A stretch of DNA of 27,247 nt, taken from positions 1-27,247 of the forward strand of contig DMRR01000115.1 of the NCBI GenBank assembly GCA_003455275.1. The letters run 5' to 3'. The notes below the pieces were generated by a model that saw only the letters and a program-made list of their open reading frames with translations, ran no database searches and had not been told where the DNA came from. The stretch is from Bacteroidota bacterium. Its GTDB lineage: Bacteria; Bacteroidota; Bacteroidia; Chitinophagales; UBA10324. Shown piece by piece: positions 1 to 7,541 of the stretch. The first letter of the stretch is position 1. Each line of letters begins with the position of its first letter. A program made the position numbers and the translations under genes.

Positions 1-788
1 TGGTAATGTTTCTTTTCACAATTGTCGTCCATAAATTTTTTCAGCACACCGTTCTCAGCAAAACGCGCAAGCAGAAAAACATTGGAGTCATTACAAATCC
101 TTGCATTCTGAAACTTACTGAAGGTGATTAACACATTTGCACTTATGCTTACCACCACCAGCAACAGGATAAAAAGGATACGACGCAGTGAGAAAAAATT
201 ATTCTTTCTGTAGAAAGGTGAAACCACTCCGGTCAGATGGATAAGCAAAATCAGGAAAGCAAATTCAAGCGCAATTAATAACACTGAAGTGTGAACCAGA
301 ACACTCACGATCACAATCGAAAGCAGAAAAAGTTTTTCAGGTTTTGGCAAAACTGTTTTACGAACCACTAGCAGCGGAAGCGAAAGCAGAACATAACAGG
401 TGAAAATATCCGGAGTCAGCAGGTTGCTTATCCATCCTGCATTTGTGAAACAAGAGAGCGCAAGAATTATCAGCAGGAACAGGAGGGAAGATGACTGGTT
501 AAAAATTTTTTTCCACCACAACTGAAGCAGAAAAGCGAGAATCAGGTTCTGAACAAACACTACCGTCCATAGTGTAAATCCCATTGAGAACAAACCGATA
601 AACAGTCCATAAAAAACCGGACGGTCTCCCGGAACATTGAAACTAAGTGCACTGAAAAGATAAGTTCCTGTGTCAGGATACAAGAGGGGAAATCCATTAT
701 AGATAGCGGGCAGCAACAGTAGAACAGACGCTGCAATCAGAAGTGCAACCTTTCTTAAATTTTCCTTAACGATTGTCGGTGGATTCAA
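1..788 (-). CDS. Polytopic membrane protein, possible GT-C-like glycosyltransferase (partial, 3' end missing)
   Basis: Reading the minus strand gives about 262 codons open to the left edge, so the C-terminus lies outside the window. There is no ATG near the beginning. The best start is TTG at 788, which comes 17 bases after the stop of the upstream DUF4139 gene and directly precedes a short polar stretch and the first membrane helix. The protein is very hydrophobic, with about six or seven predicted membrane segments in the visible part. The first loop contains YNGFPLLYPDTGTYL followed by a DRPVFYGLF motif, and a later loop contains LTPD. An acidic residue in the first extracytoplasmic loop is typical of GT-C glycosyltransferases, but I do not recognise the family and the function is a guess. 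It is probably co-transcribed with the DUF4139 gene, since the gap is short and no terminator is visible in it. Confidence 0.75.
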   Translation of the reverse strand, partial: MNPPTIVKENLRKVALLIAASVLLLLPAIYNGFPLLYPDTGTYLFSALSFNVPGDRPVFYGLFIGLFSMGFTLWTVVFVQNLILAFLLQLWWKKIFNQSSSLLFLLIILALSCFTNAGWISNLLTPDIFTCYVLLSLPLLVVRKTVLPKPEKLFLLSIVIVSVLVHTSVLLIALEFAFLILLIHLTGVVSPFYRKNNFFSLRRILFILLLVVVSISANVLITFSKFQNARICNDSNVFLLARFAENGVLKKFMDDNCEKKHY

Positions 789-804
789 ACAAAAAAATAA
801 TTTA

Positions 805-2481
805 TCAAAATCTCGGACAGTAAACTGTGTTCTTGATTGATGCAGGGAATTCAACCGTGATGCTGAATCGCATTTTCTTTTCCTCGCCGGGAGCGAGTTT
901 CATTTTCCAACTCAGCTTTCCAGTTTCCTGTGTGTAAACAGCGCCACCTGCATCGTCGAGTGTAATCTTAATGTTGTTGTTTGCTGAGATGGGCACTTGT
1001 TCCATCACTTCAAGGTTTACATCAGTTGATTCATTGTTCTTCACTGTAACTTCATAAGTCACACTCTGGCGGTATTTGTCACCAATAAACTTTTCTTTAG
1101 TAAAGTCTTTTAGCTTCTCACGCTTTAATACAATCTTTTTATCGCGGCCCAAAGAAATATCGAGCGTATCCTTAGCCTGGTTTGCATAGATGTAACTCTG
1201 CCCAACATAACCTCCCTGAAAAAAAATATTTGCATTGCCATCGAGAAGGTTTAGTTTTTCCCAATCAGTAATGTGCATGTTCAGAAAAACATCTTCATCC
1301 AGGCGGGGAATAGAATAATAATCATAGGTTACCGTTAAATCGAAATCACCAATGTTCACCTGGTGAGCAACTGCATCACTCGGAATATTGGCCGCAAGTT
1401 TTATATCAAATTCTGTGGCAAGCGCACTTTGGTTTACCTGTGTGTATTGACTTGTTGTTTCATTTTCTTTTTTCGTTTTACCATTTGTTATGATTACTTC
1501 TTTCAAGGCATAATCCTGAGCAGCAGGCATCTTTTGTTTTTCAGCGGAATCGTATTTGTAATTTTCTCCATCCTGATCTTTGCCGTAATTATTGTAACCA
1601 CCATTGTAATAATCCATGAACCAGGTGCTGAATACGGGGCCACACGCGCCGGCGCTTGGGTTGCCTGTGCTAAGCGTGAGATGAATGTCCTTCCAGTCTT
1701 CGCCGGTGTTCTGCCACAGAGATGCTTTGTAATTCAGCTTCGCCGGATCGCCCACCTTATCACAACGAACATCATATTCCGGAGTCCAGCCTGCAGAAGG
1801 CACCATGTAATTCAATTCAAAAGTTGTGTTAAGTGCAGAACTTGTTTGCACCTGCACCCAAATTTCTCCGCTAGGTTGATTCTTCTTATTCATAAATTCA
1901 GAAACCTGCTGAGTGATTCTTGTTCTTGATTCAGCAAGTTTTTTTTCCTGGTTTTCATAGTCCATCCACTGAACTTTAAGTCCCCATTCCTTTTCGCTCA
2001 TGTAATCATAGTACTGCTTAACAGCTTCGAAATTCAAACCAGTGTTAGCGCCTGTTGTCTTTTTGTTATCATCAAGCATTGCCTGCTGCATCAGAATTAG
2101 TTCCTTGTGTTTGCTTATGGTCACAAGCTGCTGATCAATTTGTTCAATGGAGTCGGTCCACTTTTTTGTTTCTGCATTCAGTTCGTTTGGTTGAAGGTAA
2201 TTGAGTTTATACTGTACACTCATAATAAGAAGCTTGCTATCGCTTACTACATTTATTGTTTGTGAGTTGATGTTGCTCGGAAGTCCGGTGAAAACAACAT
2301 CAGTGTTCCCTGCTGCAAGGGAAGTCCTGGCGGTTCTGTCAATTTCTGCACCATTAAGATAAACAGTTGCAGATTGAATGTCGCTCTTAAGTTCTTGTTT
2401 CTTTTGGGCAAAACATTTCGCTAAGTTCAATGTGACAGTGAATAGAAGGAGTGAAACTGCAAGAAAAATTTTGTGTAGCAT
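805..2481 (-). CDS. MuiA-family protein with DUF4140 and DUF4139 domains, exported
   Basis: This 558-residue protein matches the mucoidy inhibitor A (MuiA) family as I know it. A signal peptide covers about residues 1-25 and ends in KCFA before QKKQ. A DUF4140-like N-terminal part follows (about 35-110, beginning SATVYLNGAEIDRTA), then a coiled-coil region (about 105-200) rich in K, E and Q. The DUF4139 beta-rich domain fills the rest, recognisable by LNYMVPSAGWTPEYDVRCD, LWQNTGEDWKD and LTLSTGNP, and near the end by YEVTVKNNE. A low-complexity insert around 290-350, with Tyr, Asn and Lys, interrupts it. No sorting domain is present, so a periplasmic or outer-membrane location is inferred. 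The biochemical role of the family is not established. The gene lies between a secreted-protein gene, separated from it by a likely terminator, and the membrane-protein gene downstream. Confidence 0.88.
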   Translation of the reverse strand: MLHKIFLAVSLLLFTVTLNLAKCFAQKKQELKSDIQSATVYLNGAEIDRTARTSLAAGNTDVVFTGLPSNINSQTINVVSDSKLLIMSVQYKLNYLQPNELNAETKKWTDSIEQIDQQLVTISKHKELILMQQAMLDDNKKTTGANTGLNFEAVKQYYDYMSEKEWGLKVQWMDYENQEKKLAESRTRITQQVSEFMNKKNQPSGEIWVQVQTSSALNTTFELNYMVPSAGWTPEYDVRCDKVGDPAKLNYKASLWQNTGEDWKDIHLTLSTGNPSAGACGPVFSTWFMDYYNGGYNNYGKDQDGENYKYDSAEKQKMPAAQDYALKEVIITNGKTKKENETTSQYTQVNQSALATEFDIKLAANIPSDAVAHQVNIGDFDLTVTYDYYSIPRLDEDVFLNMHITDWEKLNLLDGNANIFFQGGYVGQSYIYANQAKDTLDISLGRDKKIVLKREKLKDFTKEKFIGDKYRQSVTYEVTVKNNESTDVNLEVMEQVPISANNNIKITLDDAGGAVYTQETGKLSWKMKLAPGEEKKMRFSITVEFPASIKNTVYCPRF

Positions 2482-2510
2482 AGATTAATTGTTTGCCCGA
2501 TAAGAGGGCG

Positions 2511-2546
2511 AAGAAAAGGAAATTCCATAAAGAAATTTATTTCCTT
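2511..2546 (-). terminator. Probable rho-independent terminator after the T9SS cargo gene
   Basis: On the minus strand an 8-bp stem AAGGAAAT/ATTTCCTT (arms 2539-2546 and 2516-2523) encloses a 15-base loop and is followed by a short T-rich run. It lies 45 bases beyond the stop of the gene ending at 2591. The stem is AT-rich with a large loop, so it is only a moderate terminator. If it works, the DUF4139 gene would need its own promoter. Confidence 0.45.
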
Positions 2547-2590
2547 AGTGCGTGTAATAACTAACTAAGTTTTTCTTTTTGAAAATGAAA

Positions 2591-4129
2591 CTACTGAATT
2601 ATAACCGGCTTTGAATAAATTTTTCCGTTTAATATAATTTCTGTAAGGTAATAGCCCGCAGCAAGTTGAGCTGATGATTTTATTTTAATAAATGAAATTT
2701 CAGAATCAGGTTTATACTCATAGATAGAATATTTTTTTCCCGAAACATCTGAAAGTGTAATCAGAAGTGATTCTCCTTTTGCTCCTGTGATTTTTAGGTT
2801 AATGTTATCTGCAGTTGTTGGATTTGGTAAAACTTCGAAATCAAAACTCTTTGGCTGGTAATAAATGGTCTCAATCTGCGAGTAGTGAACTTCACGATTA
2901 AAATCAGTCTGGCGCAGCCTGTAATAACTGAAGCCGAAGAGCGGCTGCTCATCTACATCAGCATAATTAATTGTATGCGTGCTGTTGCCTGCTGCTTTTT
3001 GGCTGAGAAGATCTGTGAAATGAATTCCATCTGCAGAGCGTTCAATAGTGAAGTAATCACTGTTGAGTTCTGAGGCTGTGACCCATGTGAGATCAACAAC
3101 ATCCTTGTTCAGCACAGCATCGAATGAAAGCAACTCTAGTGGAAGTGAGTAACCTGTCTGAGGAAACCCGATACCGTAATCCGAAGAAACATTGACTGCG
3201 GAGCGTTCCGCATGAACTGTTCCGCCACTTATATATTGTGTACTATTCACATGAGTGCCTTGCGATTGCCACGAGCTTCCGGAGTTCACTCTTTCAATTA
3301 CACCATAGATAGATGCTGGTGAGCTCATATTGGAAGCGCCTCTTTCATTCAGTTTCACGGTAAAGTTTCCACCCGTGAGTGAAGAATTGGGAGTGAGTGT
3401 CCAGTAACCATAATCAAGCATATCGGTTATTGGTGTTCCGTTTATTTTCAAACCGGCAGGAAGGCCTGTAGGATTTGGGATTGCATTCGTAAATTTTCCA
3501 AGCACATTATCAAATCCTGAAATGCTGTTAAGGTTAAGACTTGCAAGTTCGTAGTAGGACGAAGTTCCAACAGGAAAAAAATATTCACCCGAAGAGCTCA
3601 CACTTCTGCGTAAATTTCCAATGATATAACTGTTTTCAGAATAAGGATTGATAGCATTTGTAAGATTGTTTGTAACATTAACTTCATAAGATGATGTAGT
3701 GATATTTCCAGAAATGAGCCCGAGCGTTCCGGCAATACCTATTGTCTGACTGAGAGTAAATCCTGACGCGTTATTAAAATCTGCATCGAAGAAATCGCTT
3801 TCAACACTACCGCTGATATTCTGAACACTGCTTCCCCAGAAAGTTACTTTGCCTGCTTCGCTAAGAAATGATCCATTGTTTGTCCAGTTTTTCTTTATGT
3901 ATTCATAACCTTCATTTATATGGTTGCCTGTTCCACTGTTAGTGAAAGATGCTTCAAACGAAACTGTAGTCCCTGAGCTTACATACATGGTTCCGATATT
4001 GGTTGCATCTACCTGAGCAAATGATTCTTGAGAGAAATAAATCACAATGCTTATCAGGAGGCAAATTGTTTTTGCTTCTGTTGAATTGAATTTTGTTTTA
4101 AAGAAACCGGATTGTAGAATTCTTATCAT
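2591..4129 (-). CDS. Secreted protein with T9SS type A C-terminal sorting domain
   Basis: This 512-residue protein is a predicted type IX secretion substrate. A signal peptide with a long polar n-region ends near residue 39 (FSQESFAQ). Residues about 40-330 form a beta-rich, Asn/Ser/Thr/Gly-rich body with no recognised catalytic motif. Residues about 330-425 match the Bacteroidota module that begins LPLELLSFDA and continues with VDLTWVTASELNSDYFTIER, a fibronectin-like fold seen in many such cargo proteins. Residues about 428-512 form the sorting domain: FEVLPNPTT, a SDVSGK turn, then LAAGYYLTEI and a final strand ending PVIIQ. Known biology of T9SS says this tail is cleaved after export and the protein is anchored to the surface or released. 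The gene starts 23 bases after the stop of the beta-roll protein gene, so the two are probably co-transcribed. Function of the body is unknown. Confidence 0.85.
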   Translation of the reverse strand: MIRILQSGFFKTKFNSTEAKTICLLISIVIYFSQESFAQVDATNIGTMYVSSGTTVSFEASFTNSGTGNHINEGYEYIKKNWTNNGSFLSEAGKVTFWGSSVQNISGSVESDFFDADFNNASGFTLSQTIGIAGTLGLISGNITTSSYEVNVTNNLTNAINPYSENSYIIGNLRRSVSSSGEYFFPVGTSSYYELASLNLNSISGFDNVLGKFTNAIPNPTGLPAGLKINGTPITDMLDYGYWTLTPNSSLTGGNFTVKLNERGASNMSSPASIYGVIERVNSGSSWQSQGTHVNSTQYISGGTVHAERSAVNVSSDYGIGFPQTGYSLPLELLSFDAVLNKDVVDLTWVTASELNSDYFTIERSADGIHFTDLLSQKAAGNSTHTINYADVDEQPLFGFSYYRLRQTDFNREVHYSQIETIYYQPKSFDFEVLPNPTTADNINLKITGAKGESLLITLSDVSGKKYSIYEYKPDSEISFIKIKSSAQLAAGYYLTEIILNGKIYSKPVIIQ

Positions 4130-4152
4130 TCAATTTTTTATTTCTTCAGCAA

Positions 4153-5907
4153 TTAGTTAGTGGTTGCTTTTATTACAGCAAATCGGATTACGATAGCTTC
4201 TGACAACGATCCTGCAGTGTTATTTCTGACAGTGATTTTAAAAGAACCTGCGGCCATGGTATTAGCAGTTACAGTGTAAGCGCCAATTGTTCCGCCTGAA
4301 TCATGTTGAGTAATAATTACATCATTAGCTGCAACGCTTGAATTGGTAACAGTAAATGAGACAATAGTTGCGGATGCAAGTGCGGCATTATTCATAGTAA
4401 TAGTTCCACAATTCTTATTAAGAGTAACACCAGTTGATTTACTCGTTATTTGTGTTACAGTTCCGCCAGCGCCAGTCGCATATCCGATTCCGGAAGTTGC
4501 AGATGTGCTGGTGATACCGCCAACGACCTGAAGTGTAGTTCCCGGGGTTGTGGTTCCAATTCCAACACTTGATGTGCTTCCATAAACAGTCATTACAGTT
4601 GCAGGAGAGTTATCAGCAGTTCCGGAAGAGCCCGCAGCTGCTATCTTGAAATAGATATTTGAATAACCGGTTCCTGTCGATGTTCCGGCAGATAGGTTAA
4701 GATCACCACCATTCAAATTTGTTCCACCGCTATACGCTCCTCCAGATTGAAGTGTTAAATTATTTCCTGCATTACCTGAAGTGGTATGACGCTCCATCCA
4801 GATAGTTCTTGCAGCTTGACCGTCAAAACTCAGAGAGTTTGAGGGAGATGAAACACCAATTCCAACTTTCACCAAGTTGACACCTGAACCGCCAAGCACA
4901 AGGCAATTGCTTGATCCTACAGAGGCGCTGTAACCGATAGCTGTTGCATTCGAAAGGTTATTTGATGCTGCATCTGCATTACTTCCTACAAAAGTGTTGT
5001 TACTTCCGGTTGTGTTGGTTGATCCTGCTGTATATCCAATACCAGTGTTATAGCTTCCGGTTGTAAGCGTGCTCAATGCATTATATCCACTTGCAACATT
5101 TCTTCCTCCGGTAGTGCAGAGTCTTAAACCATTTACACCAATTGCTGCATTATACACTCCTGTAGTATTAGTATAAAGTGCATTTTGACCACAAGCTGAG
5201 TTTCCATTTCCGCTAGTATTGGAATAAAGTGAGTTGGACCCCATTGCAGTATTTTGTCCTCCTGTTGTGTTTGCATACAAAGCATTCATTCCAGAAGCTG
5301 CGTTATCAAATCCAGTTGTGTTTGATTTCAATGAACCATAACCCATTGCTGAATTATTAAAACCTGTGGTATTTGCTTGTAATGCGTTCCATCCAAATGA
5401 CGCATTTGAAGTTCCGGAAGTATTAGCCGCTCCTGCATTGTATCCAAAGAATGTACTTCCGTTGTAGGTGTTTACATTCCCTGAATGATAGCCAAAATTG
5501 GTTGTACCTTCAGTTGAATTACCAATTCTTCCGGCTACTCCATTGTTTACTCTAATGTTAAATGCAACATCATCTGTTGTTCCAATGAAATTGGTTCCAT
5601 CAACAGTTCCATCGTTTCCTGTAATTGTCCAGCCAACCCTGGAAATCAGTGGTAGCCACTGCGTGCCATCGTAGTAATAAAAACCATTTGTACCATCTGT
5701 TTGATAAACTAATAAACCTGTAGCAGGAGAGGAGATGGCGTTTTTCTGAGCATCAGTCATTCTTGGAGCAAGCATTCCCTTTGTTGTTGAGGTTAAATCA
5801 AGAATTGATGTTGAATTAGGGGTTGTGGTACCAACCCCAACCTGCGCCCTTGCACTACCGAGAGAAAATCCTGTTAGTAAAATAATTAGTGTAAAATTTC
5901 TAATCAT
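4153..5907 (-). CDS. Secreted beta-roll repeat protein with phage-tail-like C-terminal domain
   Basis: Starting at ATG 5907 gives 584 residues beginning with a clean signal peptide (MIRNFTLIILLTGFSLGSARA, then QVGVG). The frame stays open upstream to a TTG at 6078, but that extension is lysine-rich and would bury the signal peptide, so I reject it. After the signal come VGVGTTTPNSTSILDLTSTTKGM and a YYYDGTQWLPL motif, typical of Bacteroidota tail-fibre-like secreted proteins. Nine tandem 17-residue repeats follow (consensus GxNALxxNTTGxxNxAx), expected to form a beta-roll. A Gly/Ser-rich linker region leads to a C-terminal part (GYATGAGGTVTQITSKSTG onward, ending FAVIK) that I recall from phage and prophage structural proteins. 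There is no T9SS sorting domain and no S74 endosialidase chaperone. It is probably a surface or released fibre; trimerisation is inferred. Confidence 0.8.
   Translation of the reverse strand: MIRNFTLIILLTGFSLGSARAQVGVGTTTPNSTSILDLTSTTKGMLAPRMTDAQKNAISSPATGLLVYQTDGTNGFYYYDGTQWLPLISRVGWTITGNDGTVDGTNFIGTTDDVAFNIRVNNGVAGRIGNSTEGTTNFGYHSGNVNTYNGSTFFGYNAGAANTSGTSNASFGWNALQANTTGFNNSAMGYGSLKSNTTGFDNAASGMNALYANTTGGQNTAMGSNSLYSNTSGNGNSACGQNALYTNTTGVYNAAIGVNGLRLCTTGGRNVASGYNALSTLTTGSYNTGIGYTAGSTNTTGSNNTFVGSNADAASNNLSNATAIGYSASVGSSNCLVLGGSGVNLVKVGIGVSSPSNSLSFDGQAARTIWMERHTTSGNAGNNLTLQSGGAYSGGTNLNGGDLNLSAGTSTGTGYSNIYFKIAAAGSSGTADNSPATVMTVYGSTSSVGIGTTTPGTTLQVVGGITSTSATSGIGYATGAGGTVTQITSKSTGVTLNKNCGTITMNNAALASATIVSFTVTNSSVAANDVIITQHDSGGTIGAYTVTANTMAAGSFKITVRNNTAGSLSEAIVIRFAVIKATTN
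4987..5445 (-). repeat. Nine tandem 51-bp units encoding 17-residue beta-roll repeats
   Basis: The translated units all begin with Gly and run exactly 17 residues each, nine in a row without indels, for example GWNALQANTTGFNNSAM, GYGSLKSNTTGFDNAAS and GQNALYTNTTGVYNAAI. The NTTG core is nearly constant, while DNA identity between units is only partial, so this is an old protein-level repeat and not a recent microsatellite-like expansion. The first and last units are the most diverged. A regular Gly/Asn/Thr pattern of this kind resembles the left-handed beta-roll of trimeric adhesin heads, though the period differs from the YadA-type repeat. Confidence 0.85.
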
Positions 5908-6122
5908 ACTTACTCGGTTTAATGAGGAATGCGTTATACCTCTTCGCTTCGATTTTGTTGCTTGTTTCGGAAAATATTTTTTCAAACTATTCCCGTTAAG
6001 CTTATTTTTTTCCTTTTCAGCTTTTATAATTTCTTGTTCAGTGCTTCTCGCCAATCCGCTGACAATCGGGGTTGTCAATTAAATTTTTGATCATAATTAG
6101 AGAGTATCTTTAACATAGCGCC

Positions 6123-6671
6123 ATGAAAATTTATACCAAGAAAGGAGATACCGGAACCACTCAATTAATTGGTGGAACCCGAGTTTCGAAAAACAATATC
6201 CGAATTGAATCTTACGGAACAATAGATGAACTTAATTCTTACATCGGGCTTACCCGAGATTACACAAGCGATACGCAGACAAAAAATTTTCTCAAAGAAA
6301 TCCAAGATCGCTTATTCACTATCGGGTCATCACTTGCAAGTGATCCTGAAAAATCGAGAATGAAAATTCCAGATCTTAAAACAGAAGATGTGGCTTTGCT
6401 TGAAAAGGAAATTGACAGAATGAATGATTTGTTGCCAGAAATGAAAAATTTTATTTTACCAGGCGGAACTCCCGGAAATTCCATTTGTCATATTGCTCGT
6501 TGTGTATGCCGCCGCTCTGAAAGATTGATTGTAGCCTTAGCAGAAATAGAAACTACAGAACCACTGATTTTACAATACATAAATCGGTTGTCAGATTACT
6601 TGTTTGTGTTGTCAAGAAAAATATCGAAAGATGAAAATGCGGAAGAGGTCTCATGGAAACCACGACTGTAA
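6123..6671 (+). CDS. Cob(I)alamin adenosyltransferase, PduO type
   Basis: The 182-residue protein is a PduO-type ATP:cob(I)alamin adenosyltransferase, which transfers the 5'-deoxyadenosyl group of ATP to reduced cobalamin to make adenosylcobalamin. The N-terminal ATP-binding segment is clear (YTKKGDTGTTQLIGG, residues 4-18), followed by YGTIDELNSYIG (31-42). The helical core carries LPGGTPGNS (112-120), the arginine-rich motif CHIARCVCRRSER (122-134) and YINRLSDYLFVLSR (152-165), all signatures of the family. Length is normal. ATG at 6123 gives the expected N-terminus, MKIYTKKGD. It stands alone, divergent from the beta-roll protein gene. No cobalamin riboswitch is visible in the 215 bases upstream. 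Adenosylcobalamin would serve enzymes such as methylmalonyl-CoA mutase elsewhere in the genome. Family assignment is secure. Confidence 0.95.
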   Translation: MKIYTKKGDTGTTQLIGGTRVSKNNIRIESYGTIDELNSYIGLTRDYTSDTQTKNFLKEIQDRLFTIGSSLASDPEKSRMKIPDLKTEDVALLEKEIDRMNDLLPEMKNFILPGGTPGNSICHIARCVCRRSERLIVALAEIETTEPLILQYINRLSDYLFVLSRKISKDENAEEVSWKPRL

Positions 6672-6720
6672 AGCATTTCAAACTATTAACAATCTCCACT
6701 TTTCAGAAGTAAAATTTCAT

Positions 6721-6750
6721 TTTGATTTATCATTCATAAAAATACTTTTG
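6721..6750 (+). promoter_or_regulatory. Bacteroidota-type promoter for the DUF2795 gene
   Basis: TTTG (6721-6724), an 18-base spacer and TACTTTTG (6743-6750) match the Bacteroidota primary sigma factor consensus TTTG and TAnnTTTG. The expected transcription start, about 6757, leaves a leader of roughly 14 bases before ATG 6771. Confidence 0.65.
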
Positions 6751-6770
6751 CGGAAAAATCAGACCTATAA

Positions 6771-6992
6771 ATGTTTTGGACTCTTGAATTAGCATCTCAT
6801 CTTGAAGAAGCGCCGTGGCCTGCGACCAAGGATGAACTAATAGATTATGTAATCAGAAGCGGGGCACCGCAGGAGGTGGTTGAAAACCTTCAAGAGCTCG
6901 AAGACGAAAACGAAATGTATGAAAGCATTGAAGACATCTGGCCTGATTACCCAACACAGGAAGATTTCTTTTTCAACGAAGATGAATACTAA
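6771..6992 (+). CDS. Small acidic DUF2795 protein
   Basis: This 73-residue protein (MFWTLELASHLEEAPWPATKDELIDY...) fits the DUF2795 family, whose small members I recall near ribosomal genes in Bacteroidota. The N-terminal half (LASHLEEAPWPATKDELIDYV, then IRSGAP and VVENLQ) reads as a compact helical domain. The C-terminal half is extremely acidic and ends YPTQEDFFFNEDEY. By my count there are 22 Asp/Glu against one Lys, one Arg and one His in the whole protein. It has its own promoter at 6721-6750 and a strong terminator at 7014-7044, so it is transcribed alone. The function is unknown; a role linked to nucleic acid mimicry or ribosomal protein binding would be speculation based only on charge and position. 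Confidence 0.88.
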   Translation: MFWTLELASHLEEAPWPATKDELIDYVIRSGAPQEVVENLQELEDENEMYESIEDIWPDYPTQEDFFFNEDEY

Positions 6993-7013
6993 GTAATTCA
7001 ACTCTTATTTAAG

Positions 7014-7044
7014 AAAGCGAAACATATTTCTGTTTCGCTTTTTT
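7014..7044 (+). terminator. Rho-independent terminator after the DUF2795 gene
   Basis: A perfect 11-bp stem (AAAGCGAAACA, 7014-7024, with TGTTTCGCTTT, 7031-7041) has a 6-base loop and runs into a T tract. It separates this gene from the ribosomal operon promoter. Confidence 0.85.
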
Positions 7045-7078
7045 ATTGATAACTTGATTCAATGAAATCACCTATCAC

Positions 7079-7108
7079 TTTGCAATTTAACCTCGCTGGT
7101 TATATTTG
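7079..7108 (+). promoter_or_regulatory. Bacteroidota-type promoter of the rpsF-rpsR-rplI operon
   Basis: TTTG (7079-7082), an 18-base spacer and TATATTTG (7101-7108) form a near-ideal Bacteroidota promoter. The expected start of transcription is about 7115, giving a leader of only about 24 bases before rpsF. That leaves little room for the structured S6:S18-binding leader known in some other bacteria. Confidence 0.75.
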
Positions 7109-7138
7109 CCGTCCCTTAAAAAAAGGCCTACACGAATA

Positions 7139-7537
7139 ATGGTAAATCAATACGAAACAGTTATAATTTTCTCACCTATTTTGAGTGAAGATGAACTGAA
7201 AAAAGAAGTTAAGAAATTTAAAAAAATGCTTGAAGATGGAGGAGCGTCTATCATCGAAGAAAGAAGTTGGGGATTGCGCCAACTAGCATATCCAATCAAA
7301 GCGAAGTCTAATGGAATTTATTACATCATAGAATTTAATGGTGATGGCAACCTGATTTCAAAACTTGAAGTTGAATATAAACGCGATGAAAATATTCTCC
7401 GTTTTCTCACAACCTCACTTGATAAATTTGGTGTGGACTATAACAACAGACGCCGTGCGGGTTTAGTAGGCAAAGAAAGAAAAGCACGCGAAGCAGCTGT
7501 AAAATCAATTAAAGAATCAACAACACTGGAAGCATAA
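7139..7537 (+). CDS. rpsF: 30S ribosomal protein S6
   Basis: The protein of 132 residues starts [19 protein letters not shown], the typical first strand of S6, and contains the conserved core [23 protein letters not shown] and a FLTTSLDKF ending to the fold. S6 sits on the platform of the 30S subunit and pairs with S18. The frame extends upstream to a TTG at 7106, but the family N-terminus and the promoter at 7079-7108, which overlaps that extension, both favour ATG 7139. The C-terminal tail of about 30 residues is basic and then mixed, slightly longer than in Escherichia coli before glutamate tailing. First gene of the S6-S18-L9 operon, with rpsR starting 4 bases after its stop. Confidence 0.97.
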   Translation: MVNQYETVIIFSPILSEDELKKEVKKFKKMLEDGGASIIEERSWGLRQLAYPIKAKSNGIYYIIEFNGDGNLISKLEVEYKRDENILRFLTTSLDKFGVDYNNRRRAGLVGKERKAREAAVKSIKESTTLEA

Positions 7538-7541
7538 AAAA

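Noticed and set aside
1363..1929. Long plus-strand open frame inside the DUF4139 gene
   Set aside because: It is antisense to a clear protein-coding gene and its translation is Cys/Ile/Val/Arg-rich with no domain.
4987..5445. Tandem 51-bp units considered as a CRISPR-like or minisatellite array
   Set aside because: The periodicity is in-frame and conserved at protein level with synonymous variation, so it is a coding repeat.
6061..6076. Short inverted repeat GACAA/TTGTC upstream of the adenosyltransferase gene
   Set aside because: Five-base arms are expected by chance, and no riboswitch-like structure or promoter alignment supports it.
5908..6078. In-frame N-terminal extension of the beta-roll protein from a TTG at 6078
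   Set aside because: The 57 extra residues are lysine-rich and would place the signal peptide internally; ATG 5907 gives a normal exported N-terminus.
5825..6082. Plus-strand open frame of 85 codons overlapping the divergent gap
   Set aside because: It runs antisense to the beta-roll protein start, has no recognisable domain, and its hydrophobic look comes from T-rich sequence.
6604..6792. Plus-strand frame bridging the adenosyltransferase and DUF2795 genes
   Set aside because: It overlaps both real genes and the promoter in another frame and matches no known protein.
7106..7138. Upstream TTG start for S6
   Set aside because: It overlaps the promoter -7 element and adds residues not seen in S6 proteins.
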